Assembly: GCA_051251595.1 (NCBI GenBank)
Contig: JBPOFA010000001.1
Coordinates: 479,172-543,171, forward strand
Origin: NORP110 sp051251595
Lineage (GTDB): Bacteria > Pseudomonadota > Alphaproteobacteria > Rhodobacterales > Rhodobacteraceae
DNA length: 64,000 nt
Direction: 5' to 3'
Every line of letters begins with the position of its first letter. The first letter of the stretch is position 1. The translations under genes and the position numbers were made by a program. Shown here piece by piece: positions 8,007 through 16,900 of the stretch. The notes below the pieces were generated by a model. It was given only the letters and a program-made list of their open reading frames with translations, did not search any database and was not told where the DNA came from.

Positions 8007-8702
8007 GTGACGCTTGAGAGTTTAAACCCGCTCGGCAGAGGGTCGAAAGCCGACGCCAATGGGCAACGCGACGTGCTGACACGTCTGCGCACGGACATCG
8101 TCAGTAGTATTTTTGAACCCGAAACCAGGCTGAAATTCGCAGATATGACAAAGCGATATGACGTTGGGATCGGCACATTGCGCGAAGCGTTGTCGCAACT
8201 TTCATCCGAGGGGTTCGTCACAGTTGAGGCCGGAAAAGGGTTCAAAGTTGCCCCTGTATCCGCATCCGAACTGATCGAAATCACCAACCATTTCATCGCT
8301 TTTGAAAAGCGAGCGGTCCGCGAAGCAATTACCTATGGGGGCGAAGATTGGGAGGCTAACATTGTCGCCGTGCACCACCGGCTCAGCTTGATTGAAGGGC
8401 TGCCATGGGAACGACGGATGGAACGGCATTCCGAATGGGTGGAACGCCACCGAGAATTTCATGAAGCGATCGTCGCTGCGTGCCAAGGGAAATGGTTGTT
8501 CCGGCTCCGCTCCATAATGTTTGACCAACTGGACCGCTACCGTTTCGTTACAAAACGAGCACCTGATGGCCTTGGTGGGCGCAAGTTCGAAGAACACGGT
8601 GAAATTATGACGGCAACACTGGCTCGCGATGCCGATCTTGCATCAGACCTCATAGAACAACACATCCGCGACACGTCCGAGCAGGCGATTAAGCTGTTAT
8701 AA
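8007..8702 (+). CDS. GntR-family transcriptional regulator, FadR/FCD type
   Basis: This is a 231-residue regulator. The N-terminal winged helix spans about residues 18-75, with RLRTDIVSSIFEPETRLKFADMTKRYDVGIGTLREALSQLSSEGFVTVEAGKGFKV, the GntR recognition helix and wing. The C-terminal all-helical FCD domain has WVERHREFHEAIVAAC and a later EEHGEIMTATLARDADLASDLIEQHI, giving the His/Asp metal-site pattern; the ligand is usually a carboxylic acid. The start is chosen at GTG 8007 because AGGTGG lies 8 bases upstream; GTGs at 7995 and 7998 are in frame. It is divergent from the FAH and dioxygenase operon and is the likely local regulator acting at the three ATTTTCGAAAAT-like sites. Confidence 0.92.
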   Translation: MTLESLNPLGRGSKADANGQRDVLTRLRTDIVSSIFEPETRLKFADMTKRYDVGIGTLREALSQLSSEGFVTVEAGKGFKVAPVSASELIEITNHFIAFEKRAVREAITYGGEDWEANIVAVHHRLSLIEGLPWERRMERHSEWVERHREFHEAIVAACQGKWLFRLRSIMFDQLDRYRFVTKRAPDGLGGRKFEEHGEIMTATLARDADLASDLIEQHIRDTSEQAIKLL

Positions 8703-9266
8703 CCGGATGGGATTATGCTTTTAAGAATGACCCATTTCCTGATCGGGCATGAAGTAATTACCCTGACCGGTAACGATTTTCAGCATCTCTGCACTGTCCA
8801 TGGCGTCAAAAATCTGGCATCCGTGACGGATCGGACGTTCAGCTAGGAGGTCAGGTTTACGTAGCCGTCATAGCTGACGGACGCGGTACGATTTTCAAAG
8901 CGGGGTCTATGAGGTTGTTGAGCGTGGATCAGGGCAGGGCGCAACCAATGAAGCGACTAAGAATGCTTAAAACGGCTGTTTTGAACACTCGCAAACCAAC
9001 CATAATGTAAGTGATCAAAAAAACCGTTCAAAATCCAGTCTGTTGTTGAAGGTTTTTGAGAGGCCCGTGATGGCGGCCATTCGTACACCGCGCAGCATCG
9101 GTAAATCTGTGCACGCTGCCACCTCTAGATCGGTTGCAGTGTCTGACATCAGCGCCTATGGGTCCAAATAGTGTAATTTGATAAGAGAGTGTTTCTGCCT
9201 CATCGTAACCACTGAATAGTGGATGATGAGAAAGATAACCAAGAGCCCTGGTGAGAAAATCGTTAA
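8703..9266. other. Gene-free decayed stretch
   Basis: No open frame of 60 codons or more occurs on either strand here. Short open stretches exist, for example 8721-8867 on the minus strand (49 codons ending MPDQEMGHS, no start) and 9015-9149 on the minus strand (44 codons, ATG start). Neither matches a family I know and neither has a convincing ribosome site. With the broken integrase and tRNA-Leu immediately to the right, the stretch reads as the eroded body of an integrated element. Confidence 0.55.
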
Positions 9267-9542
9267 AGACATCAAGTCGTCGAGACGCTTCTGCACGGCG
9301 GGATCGTCACAGTTTGCCAACATCGCCCGAGCCTAATCACGTTATTTGCGGGCCTGGGCTAGGGTCACGTCGGGATATATCCCATGGGACGGTGGTCGTT
9401 CTTTTCCGAAGCGGCGGTGCTTTTGCTGCCATATCTTTGAGCCGTTTGGCTTCACTAGGACAAACAACCCACCGCCGTCCGACAGCTTATAGGGCTTGTC
9501 TCGAATCTCTGCTCTTCTGATCTTTACGTCCGAAAGTGCCAT
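9267..9542 (-). pseudogene. Tyrosine integrase remnant (DUF4102/P4-type N-terminus)
   Basis: The frame from ATG 9542 reads MALSDVKIRRAEIRDKPYKL, then SDGGGLFVLVKPNGSKIW and HGIYPDVTLAQARK before a stop at about 9342. This is the arm-DNA-binding domain of P4-type tyrosine integrases (full length about 400 residues). After a frame change the DNA continues with ARAMLANCDDPAVQKRLDDL, resembling the next conserved helix (ARxLLAxGxDP), and then similarity is lost. The catalytic domain with its R-H-R-Y residues is absent, so the gene is dead. It faces away from tRNA-Leu at 9707-9793, the usual position of an integrase next to its attachment site. Confidence 0.85.
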
Positions 9543-9618
9543 TGGGGGTATCGACCTCTCACCGAGGGGCTAATACCCCCAATGACACCCCCAAACCGCG
9601 TGTTTTCTGGGGGTATCG
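9541..9618. repeat. GGGGGTAT repeat cluster at the integrase 5' end
   Basis: ATTGGGGGTAT (9541-9551) and its inverse ATACCCCCAAT (9573-9583) form an 11-bp perfect inverted repeat with a 21-bp spacer. A further direct copy, TGGGGGTATCG, lies at 9608-9618, and a weaker inverse CACCCCCAAA near 9585. The first copy begins on the integrase start codon. Such GGGGGTA boxes at P4-type integrase starts suit arm-type binding sites and integrase autoregulation. That role is inferred; the repeats themselves are plain in the sequence. Confidence 0.6.
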
Positions 9619-9706
9619 TATGTTCAGCTATGGTCAAACCAATACAATAAATTGCGGAAAACACCAATGATTACGGGTCTCTATGTTCATCGATGTTGGG
9701 AGTAAT

Positions 9707-9793
9707 TGGTGCCCAGGAGAGGACTCGAACCTCCACGTCCATACGGACACTAGCACCTGAAGCTAGCGCGTCTACCAATTCCGCCACCTGGGC
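9707..9793 (-). tRNA. tRNA-Leu(CAG)
   Basis: Read on the minus strand the gene starts GCCCAGGTGGCGGAATTGG and ends CCTGGGCACCA. The acceptor GCCCAGG pairs with CCTGGGC, the anticodon stem CTAGC/GCTAG encloses TTCAGGT (anticodon CAG), a long class II variable arm follows, and the T arm is GGTTCGAGTCC. The 3' CCA is encoded. Total length is 87 nt, as expected for tRNA-Leu. The gene borders the integrase remnant, so its 3' end is the probable attachment site of the lost element. Confidence 0.97.
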
Positions 9794-9810
9794 AGGTGTC
9801 GTGACGCCGC

Positions 9811-9839
9811 GATGTAAACGGGGTGAGAGGAGGTGTCAA
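9811..9839 (-). promoter_or_regulatory. Sigma70 promoter of tRNA-Leu
   Basis: On the minus strand a perfect TTGACA (9839-9834) is followed by a 17-bp spacer and TACATC (9816-9811), ending 17 bp before the tRNA 5' end at 9793. Spacing and -35 match are ideal; the -10 matches three of six consensus bases, as is common in alphaproteobacteria. Confidence 0.65.
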
Positions 9840-9928
9840 CGGCGAACTGATTATTCCTGCGTTATCATAGCATCTTGTCCCTTGGGGCATAGAAAGCTAT
9901 TGGGATAACAACGAATATGGAGATGCAC

Positions 9929-10912
9929 ATGGTCAAGCTTGTCACTGTTTTTGGCGGATCGGGGTTTGTTGGACGCTATGTTGTTCGTCGCATGGCGAAA
10001 CAAGGCTGGCGCGTACGTGTGGCGACTCGGCGCCCCAATGAGTCTATGTTTGTCCGAACCTATGGCGCTGTCGGTCAGGTAGAGCCCATTCTCAGCAATA
10101 TCCGTGACGAAGAGTCTGTACGGCGCGCGATTGCCGGGGCGGATGCCGTCGTGAATTGTGTGGGAATTCTAAGCGAATCCGGGCGCAACTCCTTCGAAGC
10201 TGTGCAGCATGACGGCGCAGAGCGTGTTGCACGGATCGCCGCCGAAAAAGGCGTTTCGCGGCTGGTGCACCTGTCCTCTATTGGCGCTGATGCGGACAGT
10301 GAGAGTGAATACAAAAGATCAAAGGCCGAAGGCGAAGCTGGCGTTCTGGCGCATTTCAAAAAAGCAGTCATTCTGCGGCCTTCGGTTATGTTCGGCACCG
10401 AAGATGATTTTTTCAATAAATTCGCGAGCATGACACGGTGGGGTCCAGCCTTGATGCTGGTGGGTGGAAACACGAAAATGCAGCCCGTCTATGTGGATGA
10501 CGTGGCCGCCGCTGCAGAACAGGCCGTGCTTGGAACGGCGAAATCCGGGACTTATGAACTTGGTGGGCCGGAAGTTGCGACTTTGCGAGAGTTGATGGTC
10601 AAGATGCTGGCGGTGATCGAACGCAGACGTTTGATTGTGAATTTGCCATTCTGGCTTGGGTCCATCGTTGCGGGCGGGTTCGACCTGTTGCAATCGATGT
10701 CGCTTGGGTTGTTCACCAACACGCTGGTCACCCGAGATCAGGTGAAATCGCTACACACTGACAACGTGGTTGGCGCTAAGGCAAAAGGGTTTTCCCAACT
10801 GGGGATAGAACCCGTGGCCATGGATGCGGTCTTGGATGACTACCTGTGGCCGTACCGCGATTCTGGCCAGTACGCTGAAATCAAAGACTCTGCGCGCAAC
10901 CTGAAAGCCTAG
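9929..10912 (+). CDS. NDUFA9-like NAD(P)-binding SDR-type protein
   Basis: This is a 327-residue atypical SDR. Its nucleotide-binding motif is VTVFGGSGFVGRYVV at residues 4-18, followed by VRVATRRPNE, AVVNCVGILSESGRNSF (where many SDRs have NxVG) and HLSSIGADADSESEYKRSKAEGE (YxxxK). It closely resembles the complex I NDUFA9-type subfamily found throughout Rhodobacteraceae, whose bacterial role is unsettled (quinone-related or complex I-associated). The start at ATG 9929 has GGAG 6 bp upstream; ATGs at 9917 and 9923 are in frame but too close to that site. It ends convergently, overlapping the uppP stop by 4 bp. Confidence 0.85.
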   Translation: MVKLVTVFGGSGFVGRYVVRRMAKQGWRVRVATRRPNESMFVRTYGAVGQVEPILSNIRDEESVRRAIAGADAVVNCVGILSESGRNSFEAVQHDGAERVARIAAEKGVSRLVHLSSIGADADSESEYKRSKAEGEAGVLAHFKKAVILRPSVMFGTEDDFFNKFASMTRWGPALMLVGGNTKMQPVYVDDVAAAAEQAVLGTAKSGTYELGGPEVATLRELMVKMLAVIERRRLIVNLPFWLGSIVAGGFDLLQSMSLGLFTNTLVTRDQVKSLHTDNVVGAKAKGFSQLGIEPVAMDAVLDDYLWPYRDSGQYAEIKDSARNLKA

Positions 10913-11712
10913 CTATAGGCGATGTAAAGCAGGGCCAGACCCAGCACGATCCGGTAAAGGACGTAGGGTGTGTAGCTGACGGATCTAAGCAAACGCATCA
11001 TCAGGCTTAGTGCAAGCAGCGCTGCGATGAACGAAAATCCAGCGGCAATTGCGCCATCCCGTGCGACGGCTGTGTCGGCGGATTGAATGACCTCTGCCCC
11101 TAACAAAACTGCTGAAGCGATGATCGTCGGGATGGACATCAGCATTGACAGTTTGGCGGCGTCCTGACGGTTATACCCCAAACCGCGGGCGCCTGTGATT
11201 GTGATGCCTGACCGAGAAGTGCCGGGGATCAGGGCAACCGCTTGCCAAAGCCCCATGATGATCGCGTCTTTCAGCGTCCAATCGGTTGCTGTTTTTTCCG
11301 ACGTGCCTTTTTGATCCATCCAATACAACAGGATCCCGAAAAGCAGCATGGACCAGCCAATGACCGCGACAGAGCGCATGGCGTCGTCCAGGCCGGTCAT
11401 GTTCAGGATCAGGCCTGCGATGACAACTGGCACTGTCGCAATGCCCAAGAGAAAACCAAGACGCGAACCCGGCGTGTCTATTTTTCCGGTCAGCAACCGT
11501 GGAATGCCAAAAATGACAGAAGACACGTCACGCCAGAAATACAGGATAACCGCAAAAAGCGTTCCCACATGAACGGCAACATCGATCACCTGTCCCTGGT
11601 CCTGTAGTGTTGTAAGTTGGGACAATAGAATCAGGTGGCCCGAAGAAGAGACGGGCAAAAATTCCGTAATTCCTTGAACGATCGCAACTAAAAGCAGATT
11701 AAAAAGTGTCAT
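10909..11712 (-). CDS. uppP: Undecaprenyl-diphosphatase
   Basis: This is a 267-residue integral membrane phosphatase (BacA/UppP) that dephosphorylates undecaprenyl pyrophosphate and so recycles the lipid carrier for peptidoglycan and polysaccharide synthesis. Seen: the N-terminal VAIVQGITEFLPVSSSGHLIL motif (Glu and SSSGH) and the catalytic PGTSRSGITITGARGLGYNRQDAAKLS near residue 160, both diagnostic, with about eight hydrophobic spans. Length is normal. It is divergent from gltD across a 215-bp control region. Its lipid carrier would also serve the exopolysaccharide locus at 50-62 kb. Confidence 0.97.
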   Translation of the reverse strand: MTLFNLLLVAIVQGITEFLPVSSSGHLILLSQLTTLQDQGQVIDVAVHVGTLFAVILYFWRDVSSVIFGIPRLLTGKIDTPGSRLGFLLGIATVPVVIAGLILNMTGLDDAMRSVAVIGWSMLLFGILLYWMDQKGTSEKTATDWTLKDAIIMGLWQAVALIPGTSRSGITITGARGLGYNRQDAAKLSMLMSIPTIIASAVLLGAEVIQSADTAVARDGAIAAGFSFIAALLALSLMMRLLRSVSYTPYVLYRIVLGLALLYIAYS

Positions 11713-11775
11713 TCATACAGCCTGCTCGAATCAGATAGCTTAAACTAACCGTCGGAATCTAAAAGAAAAGAACGT

Positions 11776-11802
11776 TTTTAGGTCAGCAATTATTACCTAA
11801 AA
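11776..11802. promoter_or_regulatory. Dyad between uppP and gltD
   Basis: TTTTAGGT and ACCTAAAA form a perfect 8-bp inverted repeat around an 11-bp spacer containing CAGCAATTATT. The segment TAGGTCAG inside it (11779) recurs at 11853-11860, 74 bp downstream and close to seven helical turns, again followed by TTATTA. The position, 126-152 bp before the gltD start, suits an activator or repressor site. No known regulator consensus is recognised. Confidence 0.4.
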
Positions 11803-11927
11803 TTACAGGAAGACTTGCAAAAATTTCGATATTGGTCGGGTTTTTCTTTTTATAGGTCAGTTATTATGACTTTTCTTTTCGAAAGCTTGGGATTATTAAG
11901 ACGGTTCATTTGTTTGGGAGATTGAGT

Positions 11928-13361
11928 ATGGCGAAAGAACCCATGCTGAAATTTGTAACGACAGAGCGCGATATGCCGAATAAGCGCGCCCCTGATTTAC
12001 GTCGTTCTGATTACGGCGAGATTTATGCTGAGTTCGCAGAGGCCAAAGCCGCCGAACAAGCGTCGCGCTGTTCGCAATGTGGTGTGCCGTATTGCCAGAC
12101 TCATTGCCCGCTGCACAATAATATTCCCGACTGGCTGCGCATGACCGCTTCGGGTCGTCTGCAAGAGGCGTATGACCTTAGCCAGGAAACGAACACGTTT
12201 CCGGAAATCTGTGGCCGCATCTGCCCGCAGGATCGCCTGTGTGAAGGCAATTGCGTCATCGAATCTTCGGGCCACGGCACTGTCACCATTGGGGCCGTTG
12301 AAAAATACATCACCGACACGGCCTTTGAAAACGGCTGGGTCAAGCCGATCCGTCCAACAACGGATCGCAGCGAAAGCGTTGGCATTATCGGTGCTGGTCC
12401 TGGTGGTCTCGCGGCGGCTGATCGTCTGCGCCGTCAAGGCGTGCAGGTCACGGTTTATGACCGCTATGATCGCGCGGGTGGGTTGCTGACCTACGGGATC
12501 CCTGGCTTCAAGCTGGAAAAAGACATCGTCATGAAGCGCATCGAACAGCTGCAAGATGGCGGCGTTGAGTTCGTGCTGAATTGCAATGTCGGTGAAGACA
12601 TCACTTTTGAGGCTATTCGGGACAAGCACGACGCCGTGCTGATCGCCACAGGTGTCTATAAATCAAGGGATTTGCAGGGACCGGGCGCAGGGGCAAGCGG
12701 CATTGTCAAAGCGATCGACTATTTGACTGCAAGCAACCGCAAAAACTTTGGCGATGATGTTCCTGAATATGACAGTGGAGAGCTAAACGCCGAAGGCAAA
12801 CGGGTTGTGGTTATCGGCGGCGGCGACACGGCGATGGATTGTGTGCGCACGGCAATTCGCCAAGGTGCCACCAGCGTGAAATGTCTGTATCGTCGCGACC
12901 GGGCCAACATGCCGGGGTCACAGCGCGAAACCCAAAACGCCGAAGAAGAAGGCGTAGAATTCGTCTGGCTTTCCGCCCCCAAAGGGTTCACCGGCGAACC
13001 GGTAGACGGCGTTATCGTTGAAAAGATGCGTCTTGGTCTGCCGGATGCAAGCGGTCGCCAATCCCCAGAAGTGATCGAAGGGTCCGACTATGTCGAGCCT
13101 GCTGATCTTGTGGTCAAAGCCTTGGGCTTTTCACCCGAAGATCTGCCGACGCTTTGGGGTGTTTCCGGGTTGGAAGTCACACGCTGGGGCACGGTCACTG
13201 CGGACTATGTAACGCATGAGACAAGCATCGAAGGTGTCTATGCCTGTGGCGATATTCAACGCGGTGCAAGCCTTGTTGTCTGGGCGATCCGGGACGGTCG
13301 TGAGGCAGCAGATGCGATGCTGGACTATTTGAACGCCAAAGTTGGCATCGCGGCAGAATAG
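11928..13361 (+). CDS. gltD: Glutamate synthase (NADPH) small subunit
   Basis: This 477-residue beta subunit of NADPH-GOGAT carries NADPH-derived electrons to the large subunit. Cysteine clusters CSQCGVPYCQTHCP (about residue 47) and CGRICPQDRLCEGNC (about residue 95) bind two 4Fe-4S centres. The FAD fold GIIGAGPGGLAAADRLRRQG is at about 150 and the NADPH fold VVVIGGGDTAMDCVRTAIRQGA at about 290; ACGDIQRGASLVVWAIRDGR closes the FAD site. The ATG at 11928 follows GGGAG; a TTG at 11910 is less likely. It is followed by a GFA gene and gltB in one apparent operon. Confidence 0.97.
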   Translation: MAKEPMLKFVTTERDMPNKRAPDLRRSDYGEIYAEFAEAKAAEQASRCSQCGVPYCQTHCPLHNNIPDWLRMTASGRLQEAYDLSQETNTFPEICGRICPQDRLCEGNCVIESSGHGTVTIGAVEKYITDTAFENGWVKPIRPTTDRSESVGIIGAGPGGLAAADRLRRQGVQVTVYDRYDRAGGLLTYGIPGFKLEKDIVMKRIEQLQDGGVEFVLNCNVGEDITFEAIRDKHDAVLIATGVYKSRDLQGPGAGASGIVKAIDYLTASNRKNFGDDVPEYDSGELNAEGKRVVVIGGGDTAMDCVRTAIRQGATSVKCLYRRDRANMPGSQRETQNAEEEGVEFVWLSAPKGFTGEPVDGVIVEKMRLGLPDASGRQSPEVIEGSDYVEPADLVVKALGFSPEDLPTLWGVSGLEVTRWGTVTADYVTHETSIEGVYACGDIQRGASLVVWAIRDGREAADAMLDYLNAKVGIAAE

Positions 13362-13472
13362 CCCGAAACGGTGGTCTGCAAACTGTCTGCAAAACGTATG
13401 CCACGTGTATGGCAGTTTGTATGGCACCAAAAAACGATACGGAACCGACACTGACCTAACGGTGAATGAACG

Positions 13473-13913
13473 ATGAGCGAGAAGACAGGACAATGTATGT
13501 GCGGCGCGGTAGAATTTACCGTGGCTGGCGTGTCGAATGACTTCGGCACCTGTTACTGCGACGCCTGTCGCAAGTGGGCTTCACTGGGTTTCATGAGCAC
13601 GGCGGCGGACCTGAACAATATGAACATCCGGAATGCGGACAGCATTCAGGTGATCGACAGCTCTGCCTGGGCGGATCGTTCATTTTGCGGATCGTGCGGC
13701 AGCCCGTTGTGGTACCGAATGAAGGGGGAGGATGGCAGGGCGACGGCCATCTATCTTTCAGTTGGGTTGCTGGATGACATCAGCGACATGTCCCTGGCGC
13801 TTGAACTTTATATCGACAAAAAGCCGAAATCTTTGGGACCGGCAGTTGCCCCAAAAACGATGACAGAAGCAGAAATCCAGGCGGCCTTTGCGCCGGGAAA
13901 TGCGGAGACCTGA
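13473..13913 (+). CDS. GFA-family zinc protein
   Basis: This 146-residue protein is of the glutathione-dependent formaldehyde-activating (GFA/CENP-V) fold. The zinc ligands are visible in order: GQCMCGAVEF (CxC), TCYCDACRKW (CxC and C) and FCGSCGSPLWYR (CxxC). The founding member was thought to catalyse S-hydroxymethylglutathione formation; most homologues have no proven activity. It is wedged between gltD and gltB, its stop lying 1 bp before the gltB ATG, so it is co-transcribed with glutamate synthase. There is no clear Shine-Dalgarno site before ATG 13473. Confidence 0.88.
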   Translation: MSEKTGQCMCGAVEFTVAGVSNDFGTCYCDACRKWASLGFMSTAADLNNMNIRNADSIQVIDSSAWADRSFCGSCGSPLWYRMKGEDGRATAIYLSVGLLDDISDMSLALELYIDKKPKSLGPAVAPKTMTEAEIQAAFAPGNAET

Positions 13914-13914
13914 T

Positions 13915-16900
13915 ATGACAAACTATGACGAAAACTGGAAAATCGCGGAAGAGGCCAAGCGGGCCTGGATGGCCGAGAATGGGATGTATTCCGAATCGGA
14001 TGAGCATTCTTCTTGTGGTGTTGGTCTGGTTGTTTCCATTGACGGTAAGAAAAGCCGCAAGGTCACCGAAAACGGGATCACCGCGCTTAAGGCCGTGTGG
14101 CACCGTGGCGCGGTCGATGCTGACGGCAAGACCGGCGACGGTGCTGGCATTTTGCTGCAGATCCCGGTTCCATTCTTTTACGATCAGGTTGAACGCACCG
14201 GCCACAAGCCCCGCAACGGAGAGCTGATTGCCGTTGGACAGGTGTTTCTGCCGCGCACGGATTTTGGCGCTCAGGAAAAATGCCGCACGATTGTGGAATC
14301 CGAAGTTCTGCGGATGGGCTATTACATCTATGGCTGGCGCCATGTTCCGGTGAATGTCGATTGTCTTGGGGGCAAGGCCAACGCCACACGCCCTGAAATA
14401 GAGCAGATCCTGATTTCCAATTCAAAAGGCGTGTCCGAAGAACAGTTTGAGCGGGAACTTTATGTGATCCGGCGCAGAATTGAAAAAGCGGCTGCTGCGC
14501 AGCAAATTGGCGGGCTTTATATTTGTTCGCTGTCCTGCCGGTCGATTATCTATAAGGGGATGATGCTGGCAGAACAGGTTGCAGAATTTTACCCGGACCT
14601 GATGGACGAACGCTTTGAAAGTGCTTTTGCGATTTATCACCAGCGCTATTCCACCAACACCTTCCCGCAATGGTGGCTGGCCCAGCCGTTCCGCACCTTG
14701 GCGCATAACGGCGAGATCAACACGCTTAAAGGCAACCTCAACTGGATGAAGAGCCACGAAATCCGCATGGCCTCGGCTGCGTTTGGGGACATGGCCGAAG
14801 ACATCAAGCCGATCGTGGCGCAGGGGTCTTCGGATTCCGCGGCTTTGGATTCGGTGTTTGAGATGCTGGTTCAGGCCGGGCGGTCTGCGCCGATGGCCAA
14901 GACGATGCTGGTGCCGGAAAGCTGGTCCAAGCAGGCGCTGGAATTGCCGAAATCCTGGCGTGACATGTATTCCTACTGCAATTCCGTGATGGAACCCTGG
15001 GACGGCCCTGCCGCCCTTGCGATGACAGATGGTCAATGGGTTTGTGCCGGGCTGGACCGAAACGGTTTGCGGCCGATGCGCTATGTCGTGACTAATGACA
15101 ATCTGGTCATTGCCGGGTCAGAGGTTGGCATGGTGCCAACGGACGAAGCGCGCGTTGTCGAAAAAGGCGCTTTGGGTCCGGGGCAATTGCTGGCCGTTGA
15201 TATGAAAAAGGGCAAGCTCTACCACGACACCGATATCAAGAATAAACTGGCCAAAGCGCAGCCGTTTAGTGAATGGGTTGACCGGATCGTTGACCTTGAA
15301 GAAGAGCTATCCGGTCTGACGGAAGAGCCTGTTTTTTCCGGCGAAGAGCTGCGAAAGCGGCAGATCGCGGCTGGCTTCACGCTGGAAGAGCTGGAACAGA
15401 TTCTGGCACCGATGGCCGAGGATGGCAAAGAGACACTGGCCTCTATGGGGGATGACACGCCATCAGCGGTTCTAAGCGAAAAATACCGTCCGCTCAGCCA
15501 TTTCTTCCGCCAGAACTTTTCACAAGTTACAAACCCGCCAATCGACAGTTTGCGCGAATACCGGGTGATGAGCCTAAAGACGCGGTTTGGGAACCTTAAG
15601 AACGTATTGGATGAGGATTCCTCCCAGACCAATATTCTGGTTCTGGACAGCCCGTTTACCGGCAACGCCCAGTTTGACCGTTTGATAGAGTCATTTTCCG
15701 CGCCGATGGTGGAAATTGATTGTACATTCATCGCAGATGGCACGCAGGGCACATTGCTAGAAGGGCTAAACCGCATTCGCGCAGAAGCCGAAGACGCTGT
15801 CCGCTCGGGCGCGGCGCATTTGGTTTTGACCGATCAGGGGCAGGGGCCAGAGCGTGCAGGTATGCCAATGATCTTGGCCACCAGTGCTGTGCATTCCTGG
15901 TTGACCAAGAAAGGTCTTCGGACTTTCTGCAGCCTGAATGTTCGGTCTGCTGAATGTGTCGATCCGCATTACTTTGCGGTTCTGATTGGCTGTGGTGCGA
16001 CCGTTGTGAACGCCTATCTGGCCGAAGACAGTCTGGCCGACCGCATCCAACGCGGGTTGCTGGATATGACGCTGACCGAAGCGGTTGCCAGCTATCGTGC
16101 GGCCATCGACCAGGGCTTGCTAAAGATCATGGCGAAGATGGGGATCTCTGTGATTTCGTCTTATCGCGGTGGTCTTAACTTTGAAGCGGTCGGTCTAAGC
16201 CGGGCGATGTGTGCGGAATATTTCCCGGGCATGGCCAGCCGGATTTCCGGCATCGGCGTGAACGGCATCCAGCGCAAAGTTGAGATGGTTCACGATCTGG
16301 GCTGGAAAAGCGGGTCGGATATTTTGCCGATCGGTGGTTTCTATAAGTCACGCAAAAAGGGTGAAACCCACGCTTGGGAAGCGCAGTCGATGCATATGCT
16401 GCAATCGGCCTGTGATCGCGCCTCTTTTGAGATGTGGAAGCAGTATTCCGCCAAGATGCAATCAAACCCGCCGATCCATTTGCGGGACCTGTTGGCGATC
16501 AAGCCAATCGGCAACCCTGTTGCGATTGAAGAGGTGGAAAGCATCACCTCTATCCGCAAGCGGTTTGTGACGCCGGGCATGTCCTTGGGTGCGTTGAGCC
16601 CCGAGGCCCATAAAACCCTGAACGTTGCAATGAACCGCATTGGCGCGAAATCTGACAGTGGCGAAGGCGGCGAAGATCCGGCGCATTTCGTGCCAGAGCC
16701 AAATGGGGACAACCCGTCTGCGAAGATCAAGCAGGTGGCCTCTGGTCGGTTTGGTGTGACTGCGGAATATCTGAACCAATGCGAAGAGCTGGAAATCAAG
16801 GTCGCCCAAGGGGCCAAGCCCGGTGAAGGTGGTCAGCTGCCCGGTATGAAGGTCACAGACCTGATTGCCCGTCTGCGCCATTCCACAAAGGGTGTGACGC

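Noticed and set aside
9015..9149. 44-codon minus-strand frame starting MSDTATDLEVAAC
   Set aside because: No family recognised, no clear ribosome site, and it lies in a decayed stretch; length is expected by chance.
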